DNA of 64,000 nt. It comes from Gordius sp. MW1 (lineage: Eukaryota; Nematomorpha; Gordioida; Gordea; Gordiidae). The stretch is taken from the NCBI GenBank assembly GCA_964036665.1, contig OZ038526.1:19716001-19780000 (forward strand), read 5' to 3'. The notes under the pieces were generated by a model. The model was not told where the DNA came from and ran no database searches. It saw nothing but the letters and a program-made list of their open reading frames with translations. Position numbers and translations under genes: made by a program. Positions 1 through 10,915 of the stretch are shown here, in pieces (within the stretch, counting starts at the first letter, position 1; each line of letters opens with the position of its first letter).

Positions 1-340
1 TGAGAATGATACGGTGGAGCTTGGGGTATACAAAGCTCGACCACATGACGAATGATTTTCTCGTGACAAAAATGGGTATTCGACCTTTGGCGGACATGAA
101 TAACGAAAATCGGCTAAGGTGGTATGGGAATATACTAAGAAGGGACACGAATGGGTAAATCGAAAAGTACTGGATATGGAGGTACCGGGGAAGAGAGGAA
201 GAGGACGACCTCATGTCATGTGGAAAGGGCAAGTCGATAAAGTAATGAAATCTAAAAAGATTGATCAAGACACCAGGTCAAGATGGTAGAAACTCATCAA
301 AACAAACCCCACGACTGTGGGACCAACTACTAAATACGTT
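1..340 (+). mobile_element. LINE (RTE-like) 3' end fragment
   Basis: The sequence encodes, with stops and frameshifts, the C-terminal tail of a LINE reverse-transcriptase polyprotein (reading like NRLRWYGxxLRRDTN, then a K/R-rich stretch and PTTVGP). The same tail occurs at 32625-33075, where it follows a recognisable RT domain, so the assignment comes from a within-window paralog. The upstream part lies beyond the left edge. The next ~70 bases (342-413) resemble a decayed copy of the small hAT-type MITE seen intact at 41427-41573. Confidence 0.75.
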
Positions 341-481
341 TGGTCTGCTTATGTTTAGTCGCCTAAAACCAAAGGGCTACCAAACAATACCCAGTCGTTT
401 GGAAACACTACTAACTGCCCGCTTTGTGGTAACAATAATTTTAGGAAGGAATAATATTGATAAATATAGATGAATTTTAAC

Positions 482-3400
482 CTCAAATTCTCAACTTTCT
501 CTCCACATCGCAGAATTCGTTTCCTCAGAGCTGTAGCCTGGTCCAATTGATAAAACGATTTTCCGTACGAGCTAAAAAATAAAAAGTATGACGATAGTCG
601 TCATCTTGTTTAAGTATATTATTAGTTTACATAGGGGACTTTCATTATTGACACCTAGATCAAAAGGTTTTCTCTCGCTATAAAAAAGTTATCCTATTTT
701 CAGCTTAAAAATATAATCTTATTAAAAGTCTGATGCTTTTGAACGTTATGGTACTATCACCAAAAATAAATATTAATTACCAAATAGTTATGGTTGATTA
801 AGTCGGCACCCGGTCAAAGTAGCAGAAAAAAGCAGCCAAATTGATCAGATCAAGATTGGTCAGGAGGGTTAGGGTTAGTGTTTTAGGTTAGGATTATTTG
901 CACATCAAATTCCCTCCCTATTTGAGATTTAATTCTAATATATTGATAATCTAAAAAAATATTTTTCTGCTACTTTTTCATCATTCTGCTACTTTGACCC
1001 GGATTCGATTAAGTCTAGTGATTAAAGATTTATAGTGAAGTTGAAACGTTTTACATCAAAAGGATAGGCAGGAGTTTAGCAATATATAATATTTAAAAAT
1101 TGGAAAATTTTTACAACCAAAAACGGCTGAATATTGCATTTATTTTAGAGATAAACACAAATATTGATGGTAAATCCCTATTTTTATGGCACAGCTAAAA
1201 GGCCCTAAGGTCAAGACTGCCTGCTCAACCTATAAATATTTAATTCTTGATTGCCCTAATGCAATCATTACACAAACCAGTTAAAATAATTTGTTAGTCA
1301 ATTCTTCAAAACTAACCAAAATACCTTTAAACATTCACAAGACGACACTATAAATTTGACTTAATATCCCAAGTCAGATTAAAACATTTATGTAAATAGC
1401 CAAGAGTCCAAAAACTTTTTGACAAACTATTTAACTAATCTATATATAAGTTAAAGCAAATAAGCTAGTATTTAAAATTGTTTAAAAATATAAATTATTA
1501 TTTTCTGTAAGTTTGTTTAATTCTAATTCAAAACATTCATGGTAAAATAATAAATCCATATTTGCATACTTAAGAGACTCCACTTTGGCACAATAGGCTG
1601 GAATGAGTTTTCGGATTTCTCCAACATTAAGTGACATTTCCTACAATAATAAAAAGGGGCTTAATTTGCTGATCATAAATAAAAAACTTTGATTTAAATT
1701 TAAACTTTGATTCTAAGATTAAAAGATAAATTGTTTTAGGGAATATTTATAAATTTGTCTTTTCCAGCACACCAAAATATTGCGTTAGAAATTTTTAGAA
1801 ATTACACAGAGATTTGTAAACAAGATGCGAAGCTTGGCATTTCTCAATGTCTTAAATTTTTTAAAATGCTTGAGTTTAATGTCAGATGGCAAAGGAAATT
1901 TGATTTAGCAAAAGATCTTACACAGTTTATGAAATCAAGCAAAAATTCACGTAAAAACTTATGATTGAAAGTCCCAATGACAAATATAATCTAAAAATGG
2001 TAAAAATTAAGTAAGTACAAGGAAAATATGGAAGATTTAGTTAGATTCTTTAATTTAAAATAAAATTCAAGAAAAAAGCCAAAATTTAAAATATTTAAGT
2101 TCTAACAAATTTAAACCGACTACTATAAAAATATTAGTTTTTTTTATAAAAGTGGTAATTCTTCACCTAGAGTAGGAGTAGGAATACCTAAAGTGTTGTT
2201 AGGTTTAGTATTAATACATTATATTATTAACATAGATTCATGGGCATAGCCAGGATTGGAAGGGCAATAAGGCTTTGGGGGCGGGTATAGTTATTTTTTC
2301 AAATTAAAGCCATAAATTAACAAAAATTTAAAGAAATTCTAGACTTAGAAGGGGGCAGCCACCACTCCCTGCCACCCCCTGGTTACGCCCATGCATAGTT
2401 CATATAAAAGACTTAACCCATTAAGCGCGAACAATCTTTTTTGAAAAGTCCCTTTTTTTACAAAAAAAAGGAAGCCAATTAATTAGCAAACATAATAAAA
2501 TTGGTTCATAATGTAAGTCACATCTTAAGCTTCTATAAAAACTAAATTTGATAATATCAAAAGGTCTTTAAATGCATATTTCTAAACTAATTATGGTATT
2601 TTCGCGTATGATAAATTTGACCATAGGTTTTAAAATAAAATATTGCTGTAATGTCAATAAAATTCATGAGATTTATCATTAAATTTAAACAACCTACATT
2701 GTAGAGTGCTGTAAAAGTACGAATGGTAGGATCGGGTGATGGATTGTTGTGTAAGAGAAGGGCTGATCTCCAACTTAAAGCTTTTGCACAATCTTGGCAT
2801 ATTCTCACGTGGCCTTGGCCAGTAGTTGGACTAACGTAAGAAACCAAACTTGATACACTGTCTGACCTTCGAAGTTTGGTCAAATTAGTGGCCATATTAA
2901 ATGAAAGCGATTCTTCATTTGGTAATGGTATGGAGGTATTACTGGGAGATGGAAGTTTTGAATCCAAATCTGCATGCTTAGGTTCAATCAAGGTTCCTAA
3001 ATATTCAGCATTTTAAGGTTTAATATTTGATATATTGTTACACTGCTTGAAATAAAAAAATTAAGAAACATATTAATTTATGGGATAAAAGTTTGTGTAA
3101 ACTAGATTTTACTAGCGGCGTTGAATGATATAAACTGTGAACATTTGTGACACAGAACTGATCCACAAAGTCTGCAATGATGACGTCTTCTGTGTGTCAT
3201 GTTAAATACTTTGGCACAGTATGGACAATTGTGAACAAGATGATCTGGGATCCAATTCACGACAGTTCTTTCAAATTCTTTATAAAACAAGTTTTTAAAA
3301 TATATTATAATATGAAAAATGTTAGGTAAATCCTTTTTTAATGTAAGTAGTAGGTATAAGAAATAAAACAACTTCTATGATGTTATATGTTGATAGTGAG

Positions 3401-3906
3401 AAATGGTAGTTATTAATAAATAAAGTACCTTTTCTCTTGTTGATATCATCAACATTTTCCATGTTGATTAATGAATGAAGTCTTAAAATTAACTTATTGG
3501 TTTCTTTAATGTAAGTATCATAACGTTCAGACCGCATTTGCTTATATTCAATTGAATGGGTCACAAAAATTCCTATGCAATTATTAATTTCAAATAAATA
3601 GAATATTACCCAAAGGTTGTACATAATACTCAAATGGTAAACGTTCATTTATATTTGAACCTTTGTTATAATTTTTATCTTTATCACTATCATAGGAAGT
3701 GGAATCAAATTTTAAAGCTTTTTTAGCTTTCCCAATGATTCCTAAAAAATATAAATTACAGAATCAAAATTACCCTTAACAGATTGCAAAATATCTTTAT
3801 CCTCATATTGATGTGTTTCATCAAAGTGATTTTGTAATTGAGAAATATTTCCTAAATCTTTCATGCATATTGGGCATAAAAAACCCTCAGTAACCTGACC
3901 ACTCAT
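482..3906 (-). CDS. RBSN: Rabenosyn-5 (FYVE-finger Rab effector), 5' part of gene, seven exons
   Basis: Endosomal Rab4/Rab5 effector involved in early-endosome fusion and recycling (family knowledge). Exons on the minus strand: 3906-3774, 3741-3610, 3572-3429, 3277-3113, 2996-2698, 1640-1570, 571-482. All introns are GT-AG and phases match at every junction, giving about 344 residues before the gene leaves the window. Exon 1 starts at an ATG and encodes the N-terminal C2H2 finger (C11, C14, H27, H32) typical of rabenosyn. Exon 4 carries the FYVE core: WIPD at 145-148, RRHHCR at 167-172, Cys pairs 154/157, 171/174 and 179/182. The last pair (C258/C261, RIC motif) comes after a ~75-residue Ser-rich insertion, a rabenosyn hallmark. 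Exons 6-7 match the helical region after FYVE (PAYCAKVESL; YQLDQATALRKR). The Rab-binding and NPF-rich C-terminus must lie further left. Confidence 0.93.
805..1006. mobile_element. MITE with 9-bp target duplication (Mutator-like)
   Basis: Terminal inverted repeats share GGTCAAAGTAGCAG (left) and CTGCTACTTTGACC (right). The element is flanked by identical 9-bp copies GATTAAGTC at 796-804 and 1007-1015. A 9-bp duplication is usual for MULE elements. It has no coding capacity and sits in the sixth intron of the rabenosyn gene. Confidence 0.8.
1016..1569. other. Rabenosyn intron, nothing recognised
   Basis: AT-rich intronic sequence between exons 7 and 6 of the minus-strand rabenosyn gene. I see no gene, clear repeat boundary or RNA in it. 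The next intron (1641-2697) likewise holds only the MITE at 2239-2393. Confidence 0.6.
2239..2393. mobile_element. CATGGGCGTAGCCAGG-family MITE
   Basis: Ends are CATGGGCATAGCCAGG and CCTGGTTACGCCCATG. The interior has the G-run/AT-rich/C-run layout shared by about a dozen copies in this window. Flanks CATAGATT and CATAGTTC agree at six of eight bases, consistent with an eroded 8-bp duplication. It lies in the fifth intron of the rabenosyn gene. Confidence 0.75.
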
Positions 3907-3944
3907 TTCCGTTTTGGGGCAACCGGTATAATGCCCTTCGGGTC

Positions 3945-3968
3945 AAAGTCTCACGATCGTGAGACTTT
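3945..3968. promoter_or_regulatory. 24-bp perfect palindrome just upstream of the rabenosyn ATG
   Basis: The core GTCTCACGATCGTGAGAC is a perfect palindrome, extended by AAA/TTT to 24 bp. It begins 39 bp upstream of the minus-strand ATG at 3906, in an unusually GC-rich patch, and is followed by a partial repeat (TCGTGAGACTTTTTCG). This could be a promoter or 5'UTR protein-binding site; that role is inference from position only. Confidence 0.4.
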
Positions 3969-3984
3969 TTCGTGAGACTTTTTC

Positions 3985-5632
3985 GAAGCGACAGATTTCA
4001 AATTGAATTGCTGTAAGTTCATCTGTTAAAATTTCTCAGTTATTATATCAAAATCAAAATATCTCTTTTTAAATGTGTTTAGGGCAAAATTACTTACAAT
4101 ATTTTTAACTACATTAAACGTATGCATTATGTTTATTTTACAATTATGTCTTAATATTTAATTTTATATATTATATTTTTGTGTTGCTTATGATACAAAT
4201 TTAAAAACTCTGGGATATTGATTTATGATTACTATACATTTAAGATTTCAAATTGAACTGCTGTAAGTTTATATGTCAAAATTTCTCAGTTATCATATCA
4301 AAATATCTCTTTTTAAATGTGTTTAGGGCAAAATTACTTACAATATTTTTAACTACATTAAAAGTATGGATTTTAATTATTTTACAATTATGTCTTATTA
4401 ATATTTAATTTTATTTACTATATTTTTGTGTTGCTTATGATACAAATTTAAAAACTCTGGGATATTGATATATGATTACTATACATTTAAGATTTCAAAT
4501 TGAACTGCTGTAAGGTTATCTGTCAAAATTTCTCAGTTATCATAAAATATCTCTTTTTAAATGTGTTTAGGGCAAAATTACTTACGATATTTTTAACTAC
4601 ATTAAAAGTATGCATTATGTTTATTTTACAATTTTATCTTAATATTTAATTTTATATATTATATTTTTGTGTTGCTTATGATACAAATTTAAAAACTCTG
4701 GGATATTGATTTATGATTACTATACATTTAAGATTTCAAATTGAACTGCTGTAAGTTTATCTGTCAAAGTTTCTCAGTTATCATATCAAAATATCTCTTT
4801 TTAAATGTGTTTAGGGCAAAATTACTTACGATATTTTTAACTACATTAAAAGTATGCATTATGTTTATTTTACAATTTTATCTTAATATTTAATTTTATA
4901 TATTATATTTTTGTGTTGCTTATGATACAAATTTAAAAACTCTGGGATATTGATTTATGATTACTATACATTTAAGATTTCAAATTGAACTGCTGTAAGT
5001 TTATCTGTCAAAGTTTCTCAGTTATCATATCAAAATATCTCTTTTTAATTGTGTTTAGGGCAAAATTCCTTACAATATTTTTAACTACATTAAAAGTATG
5101 GATTTTAATTATTTTACAATTATGTCTTATTAATATTTAATTTTATTTACTATATTTTTGTGTTGCTTATGATACAAATTTAAAAATCTGGGATATTGAT
5201 ATATGATTACTATACATTTAAGATTTCAAATTGAACTGCTGTAAGTTTATCTGTCAAAATTTCTCAGTTATCATAAAATATCTCTTTTTAAATGTGTTTA
5301 GGGCAAAATTACTTACGATATTTTTAACTACATTAAAAGTATGCATTATGTTTATTTTACAATTATGTCTTAATATTTAATTTTATATATTATATTTTTG
5401 TGTTGCTTATGATACAAATTTAAAAACTCTGGGATATTGATTTATGATTACTATACGTTTAAGATTTCAAATTGAACTGCTGTAAGTTTATCTGTCAAAG
5501 TTTCTCAGTTATCATATCAAAATATCTTTTTAAATGTGTTTAGGGCAAAATTACTTACGATATTTTTAACTACATTAAAAGTATGCATTATGTTTATTTT
5601 ACAATTATGTCTTAATATTTAATTTTATAGCT
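3985..5632. repeat. Seven-copy ~244-bp tandem array
   Basis: Units begin with AGATTTCAAATTGAACTGCT at about 3990, 4240, 4490, 4735, 4977, 5221 and 5462, and each ends with ATTACTATACATTTA. Units differ by point changes and small deletions (for example TATCATATC versus TATCAT). The array abuts the 5' side of the rabenosyn gene and ends directly at a MULE transposase relic, so it may be the subterminal satellite of that transposon. It is too long and divergent to be CRISPR and has no spacers. Confidence 0.9.
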
Positions 5633-5639
5633 TTGCCAT

Positions 5640-6000
5640 TTGTGAAGAGAAGGCACATCCGTGATGTCATGACCCTTTGCATGGTCCAGCCCAATGTGCG
5701 CGGCGATAGAGAAATTGAGAATTTTTTTTTGTACATCCACAATAACTAGATTGGGCTTGGGAGGGACCCCTTGTTCCCCTATGATATGTGGCAAAGGCTC
5801 GATGCAGAGGGGCCCCGTACCAACAACCACCTGGAAGGATTTCATAATGCGCTTAGAAGTGGGCTTAAACAAATCCACCCTACTATATACATGTTAGTTC
5901 ATTTCCTGCAAGGCCTGCAAGAAAAAACTAATGTTGATTTGCTACACATCTCACAGGGCAAGAGAGTGTATGAAACAAATAATAATACGCTTCTATAAAT
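5640..6000 (+). pseudogene. MULE-type transposase C-terminal relic
   Basis: An open stretch at 5771-5998 reads FPYDMWQRLD, then PRTNNHLEGFHNALR and IYMLVHFLQ, matching the C-terminal part of MULE transposases in which an (N)NxxEGxH motif follows the catalytic core. An upstream in-phase piece (about 5700-5770, REIENFF...LYIHNN) belongs to the same protein but is separated by a stop codon. Catalytic residues are not preserved. The relic follows the 244-bp tandem array directly. Confidence 0.75.
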
Positions 6001-6830
6001 TATAATATAAATCGTCTTATAGCTCAATATACAAATGTATCTAACCCTATGCCCCTATTTTCATGTGTTGCAGCCATCTCTAATTATATGCACTTACAAG
6101 GTCACGATGCCCCGTTATATGATGAAATTGATTTACAATAATAAATAAAATTTGTTTAATTTTTAAATACAAGCTTGAAAATATGTTAATATTTTGCGCT
6201 GCATGTGTTTTATTTTTACTCATAGACCATCTTATATTATTTATTAGACTTAATTGTATATTTAAGGAAAATTAAATCATCTCACCAAATATTTTGGAAT
6301 GTCTTTACTATATTGGTTGCATGCCAATAGTAAATGATCTTTATTATTAATCAATTTCACGCTCTAAAAAATCTTTTGCCCATATGTCTCCTGTCAAAAT
6401 TAATTTGAATTACTTTTGCTGATACAAGCTCCAACATATAAATTGTTTGGAACGGCTTTAAATAATCTTTTAATACTACTGGGCATATATTAAAAGATAG
6501 CATATATAATATTCACGTTTTAAATATGAGAAATATAAAAATAACGCAAGAAAATTTTAATTACCTTTAAATACTTAACAGATCACCCATACTCATTTAA
6601 GTTTCCCGATACTAAAGATAAATGTGGCAATAGACGTTATTAAAGTTGACTAGGACATAATTATGTTTATTATCAATAATTAAATCCTATATCAGCTAAC
6701 ATTATACAAATAAATTGTCTAAGTTGATTCTTGCTAATTCTAACATAACATAACAAGAACTATTAAAAATTTATCCTTTGTAGAGAAATATGTTCTCTAC
6801 AAATGATTTAAGTGAATGAATTTATTTAAA
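6001..6830. other. AT-rich intergenic, nothing recognised
   Basis: No open frame of note, no tandem structure and no terminal repeats that I could pair. Confidence 0.6.
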
Positions 6831-6879
6831 ACGTCTTGTTTATATACACAACTATTGGGGTTATTTAAATTATAATTAG

Positions 6880-7120
6880 TGGTCAAATAATAAGGTTAAG
6901 AATATGAATAGTGAGGGTTGTGAATGCTCGAATAATAAAGGTTAAGTTGTATGAATAGGTAACCATCGATCGAGTTTATATATTCAAATAATAAAGGTTA
7001 AGTTTTTGCCTAGGTAACTGATGCGAGTTGCTTTATTCAAATTACCTAGAAGGTTAAATTCTATCCTAGGTAACGATATAATTCCAAGAGGTATATTCAA
7101 ATACGAAAGGTTAGTGTAAC
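6880..7120. repeat. Degenerate ~60-bp tandem repeat
   Basis: The phrase TATTCAAATAATAAAGGTTAAG followed by a variant of AGGTAAC recurs four to five times with drift (about 6884, 6930, 6985, 7037, 7095). No coding content. Immediately downstream (7190-7700) there is a looser duplication of about 170 bp marked by ACGTTTTATAGC and ATTGATAGTAACACATGTTCAT. Confidence 0.6.
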
Positions 7121-7699
7121 CATACTTTTTCAACTACTTTCATACATTAATTTACACACTATATATTTTAAAATGTAACAATAGTATGTTTTATTGTATT
7201 AAGCTTATTTTACTTATACTATATTGTACATTAAACACATAAGTGATAATATTTATTTATTATATACATAGAATAACTATTATTATATGTTAAATCCCAT
7301 AGATATTACAACAGATAGAATATGCACAAGTGATAATACCTATTCATTTTATATATATCATTAACTATTGTTATATGTTAGTTATATAAGTTACATATTG
7401 TAACAGATATAAAATGTATAACGTTTTATAGCATTACTTTAGCTTTTCATATGCTATACATACAAATTGAACCAATTGATAGTAACACATGTTCATTTAT
7501 TAACTATTATTATTATTAACAGCTTAATCTAGTTTATATGTTACAATGTAATTGAAATGTTTTATATAACATTAAATATAATTATAAACGTTTTATAGCC
7601 TTGCTCTAACTATAATTATCCTATATATACACATTAAACCAATTGATAGTAACACATGTTCATTAATTATTAACTATTATTATTATTAACAATTAAATC

Positions 7700-8541
7700 T
7701 AATTTATTTGATACTATATAAATAAAATATGTTATAATATCCATATATTTACATGTACAAATTAAATATTTCATATGATCCGAATTTTTGATTCATGCAT
7801 ACAAAAATTAGACTGGATGTACCCAAATCCTCATTTCATTTTTGCTATCATATGATAACAACTAGTGATCAACTGGTAATAATAGCAAAGTGTTGGTGCC
7901 TATCAACGCGCCGAAAACCATGCCGAATTCAGCCTGGAACATTATCAACCATCTCCACATTATAATTAAGATGGCCCTTAATTGAGTATCTTTTATTATA
8001 ATTATCAAATTATTATAAAAAATACCTAAATTAAAACTTTAATCCTAAATTCAATTATTAATAAGCTTTTTTGTCGGGGGACATTTTTTAATGAGGGGTT
8101 TTTTAACATTGGGACATTCAATTCGGCAAGATGTTTTTTGGCAAGTTGACGGGCCACCAATGTTTCTAATTGCATAGTAATTTTTTCCCTCTTCCCACTC
8201 CCCTACCTACCTTAACGGCTTTATAAATAAATGACTCAGCCAGCTTATATTGATCCTTATAACTATCTGGCAAAAAGGTCTAGTTTTCAAAAAATTTACC
8301 CACATCTTATTCATAATCTTGATATTTGTTTGTACTTAACCCTCTACTGCATGAACTATGTTAGAATAATTTTTTTTTGCAAACTAGATTTTTTATTTGT
8401 CTCGATACTATTGATAATCTCATGGCTCACTTTTTTTAAAATTTTTTAAATATCATAGAAGATGAACGGTATGTAGATTCAAATACACATTATGCAATTA
8501 AGGGTACAAATTTCAATTTGTCCACAATAATTTTTATTATA
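7700..8541. other. Intergenic, nothing recognised
   Basis: AT-rich sequence with short open frames that resemble no family known to me. Confidence 0.5.
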
Positions 8542-8549
8542 CTCTAAAC

Positions 8550-9231
8550 CAGTAATTCTTAACCTGGGGGTCGCGACCCCTAAAAATAAAAATATTCAGA
8601 AAAGCTTTAGAAAAAATACTCACCAGGGGATTACTCGTTGTCTTAGATTCATTATTAGAATTAATAAATGATTGTAATTTAAAATCTTTGTTTAAAACTA
8701 AAAGTTTGCCGCAATTTTGGATACAAATTCGTGCAGAATATCCTCCATTATTTTCAGCAGCAATTCAAAATTTGCTGCCTTTCGCTAGTACATATTTGTG
8801 TGAAAAAGGCTTCTCAACTATGGTGGATATAAAAACTAAAAAACGCAATCGATTGCGACTAGATTCCTGCATGAGGATAGCATTACAATCAATTGTACCA
8901 AGAATTAACAAATTGGCTGAAGATGTTCAGCATCAGAAATCTCATTAAATATATTTCCGAATGCATATATTTTTTATTTTAAACATTGTTTTATGTTTAA
9001 TTATGAAGTTTTTATGTTATTATTATTTCATTATCTATTTAAATTTAAAAAGATAATGAAAAAATAAAGTTGTGTTTTATGTTTATTATATAATAAAATG
9101 AAAAAATGATAGAAAATCAATATATTATAGATAATATAACAAATATAAATTATTATGAAAAAAATGGGGGGCCGCAAACAAATTATAAATTATTTGGGGG
9201 GCCGCGTGTATAAAAAGGTTAAGAACCACTG
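8550..9231. mobile_element. Internally deleted hAT transposon with perfect 8-bp target duplication
   Basis: Terminal inverted repeats CAGTAATTCTTAACC... and ...GGTTAAGAACCACTG are typical of hAT/Charlie-like elements. Perfect 8-bp duplications CTCTAAAC flank it at 8542-8549 and 9232-9239. At 682 bp it retains only the C-terminal end of the transposase gene, so it cannot move on its own. Confidence 0.95.
8688..8948 (+). pseudogene. hAT (ZBED5/SCAND3-like) transposase C-terminus
   Basis: The frame encodes a hAT dimerisation-region tail with the family signature LPFASTYLCEKGFSTM followed by IKTKKRNRL and a final helix (ALQSIVPRI). The BED finger and RNase-H-like catalytic core are missing. The frame is intact from within the deleted element to its natural stop, suggesting a fairly young internal deletion. 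A host-domesticated gene is unlikely because the fragment lies between TIRs and target duplications. Confidence 0.88.
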
Positions 9232-9299
9232 CTCTAAACTATAAATATGTATAATTTTATATAAATAAACACATATTAAATGTTTGAACATTTTAATTT

Positions 9300-9480
9300 T
9301 CATAAAAATCTATAAAGCAATTATTTGTGGGCGTAAAACATAAATATACACCACATTTTTTGGAAGATACTTTTATCCCTCTTTGAGCGAGTACGACTTG
9401 CAAATTTGGTGAACAAAACCAGTTATCAAAAAATAATTTATAATTAATTTGCTGAGGTATATAAGAAATTAAACGTAGCA
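9300..9480 (-). pseudogene. piggyBac transposase fragment
   Basis: The minus frame contains YKLFFDNWFCSPNL followed by LAQRGI, matching the piggyBac catalytic-domain signature (LFFDNWFTS...L...GI) that carries one of the catalytic aspartates. Only about 60 residues remain. The 5' side is cut at 9481, where GC-rich hAT-like sequence begins, so a later insertion may have broken it. Confidence 0.75.
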
Positions 9481-9481
9481 C

Positions 9482-9631
9482 AGCATTGTTTCGAAAAATC
9501 GGGTCGGGCTTGGGTCGGCCCTAAATAAAAAAAGACTTTCGGGCACGGGCCGGGCTCGGGCAAAATTAAAATCGAGAAGTGCTCGGGCCGGGCTAGGACA
9601 GAAGAAATTTCATTTTGCAGGGCTCTAGGTA
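9482..9631. mobile_element. GC-rich hAT-type fragment (GGGTCGGGCTCGGG family)
   Basis: The sequence is a run of GGGTCGGG/GGGCCGGG motifs ending in TTGCAGGGCTCTA, the same right end as the complete copy at 19508-20144. The left end is not recognisable. Treat as a decayed copy. Confidence 0.6.
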
Positions 9632-10915
9632 TGGTACCACAATTCATAATTCAAAAAATATAAAACTCAAATAAAATACTTTATGTGCATAGTGTGTCTT
9701 TAAAGCAACATATGATTATTACAAAATATAATTAACAAAAATATTAAATATATAAAATAATTTCATAAATATTAATTTTAACCTTTTTTTTTATTTTTTT
9801 TCAGAAACAAATAATTATAATTATGATATACACGAATTAAAAATATAAAAACGCGCTATAACTAAACGGATGGCATTTATCCGTTTTTGATGTTTTAAAA
9901 TTTGTCAATTAATAATATTTATCCTTTTACGATGTGTAGAAAATTGAGAAGAAAAATTTTATAAAAAAATAGCCATTTTCAAAAATAGGGTTTAATAAAA
10001 TGCGAAATTAAAAAATAGGTCTCATGAGCCATATTAACATTCGAATCGAAGATATAGGTTGTGGCTTCAAATACACACCATGCACTTGAGTTAAAATTTA
10101 TTTATATAATATTTATTATATAATTTGTGGTATGTGTATTGAATATACAGTATGCAGTAGAGGATTTACTATGCTCTTCCTCCCTCCCCCTCCTTGTCTC
10201 CTTTTTTCTATGCTAACGGAGCAGACATTGACACCTAAATCATCAAGATGTGAATTCGGATTGTTGGACATGATTCGTAAGAGAGATATTATCGTGTACC
10301 CATACACGAAGAATGAAATTAGCGTATCCGGAGATACGATGATGAAGATGTCTTCCCACACACCCCCCCCCCCCCATCTCATCTTATACAAAAATTAAAG
10401 TTAAGAGTTCAACACGCGGTACAACTCTTGATCTTACACGTTGTACACTCATAGCGTAGACCATTATTCTTTTACATTTAATTCCTAGTACGCGTATGTT
10501 ACCCCCCCCCCGACGCGCTTATACGTTTGTGTTATTTATTTCTCCCCATATATGATTGTTTATCAACATGAATACGTATGAGTGATTTGTAGTAAGGAGA
10601 TTGATACATTAATATAATTTTGCTACGTAGTGTTGATGAAATAAAAATGTAGTGAAAATTCCTACTAATAATTACTCCCTGTGGGGAGGACAATGTAAAG
10701 CGGTAAATTCATCATTATTTAGTGGCTTTAAGCCCGGCCATCCCCCAAATAGTTTATTTTTTACGTCCTTTAAATTCCCCCAATTAATTCCTAAGAATTC
10801 TTTCCTTCTGAACCTTTTTATTTAAATCGTATTCCTTCCACGAATACGATAGATATATTTACTTTTATAATGTTATTATTCTTATTCCTTTGGAATACAA
10901 ATATAAATAACCACA
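9632..10915. other. Intergenic, no gene recognised
   Basis: Low-complexity AT sequence, then 10130-10550 with C-runs (10364-10375, 10501-10510) and some open frames on both strands. The frames overlap antisense, contain Pro/Gly runs from the C/G tracts and match no family I know. Confidence 0.5.

Noticed and set aside
866..900. Telomere-like GGTTAGGGTTAG patch (also 54108)
   Set aside because: Only one or two units, inside a MITE with defined ends; not a telomeric array.
3985..5632. CRISPR-like array
   Set aside because: Whole ~244-bp units repeat without unique spacers, in a spliced eukaryotic genome; it is an ordinary tandem repeat.
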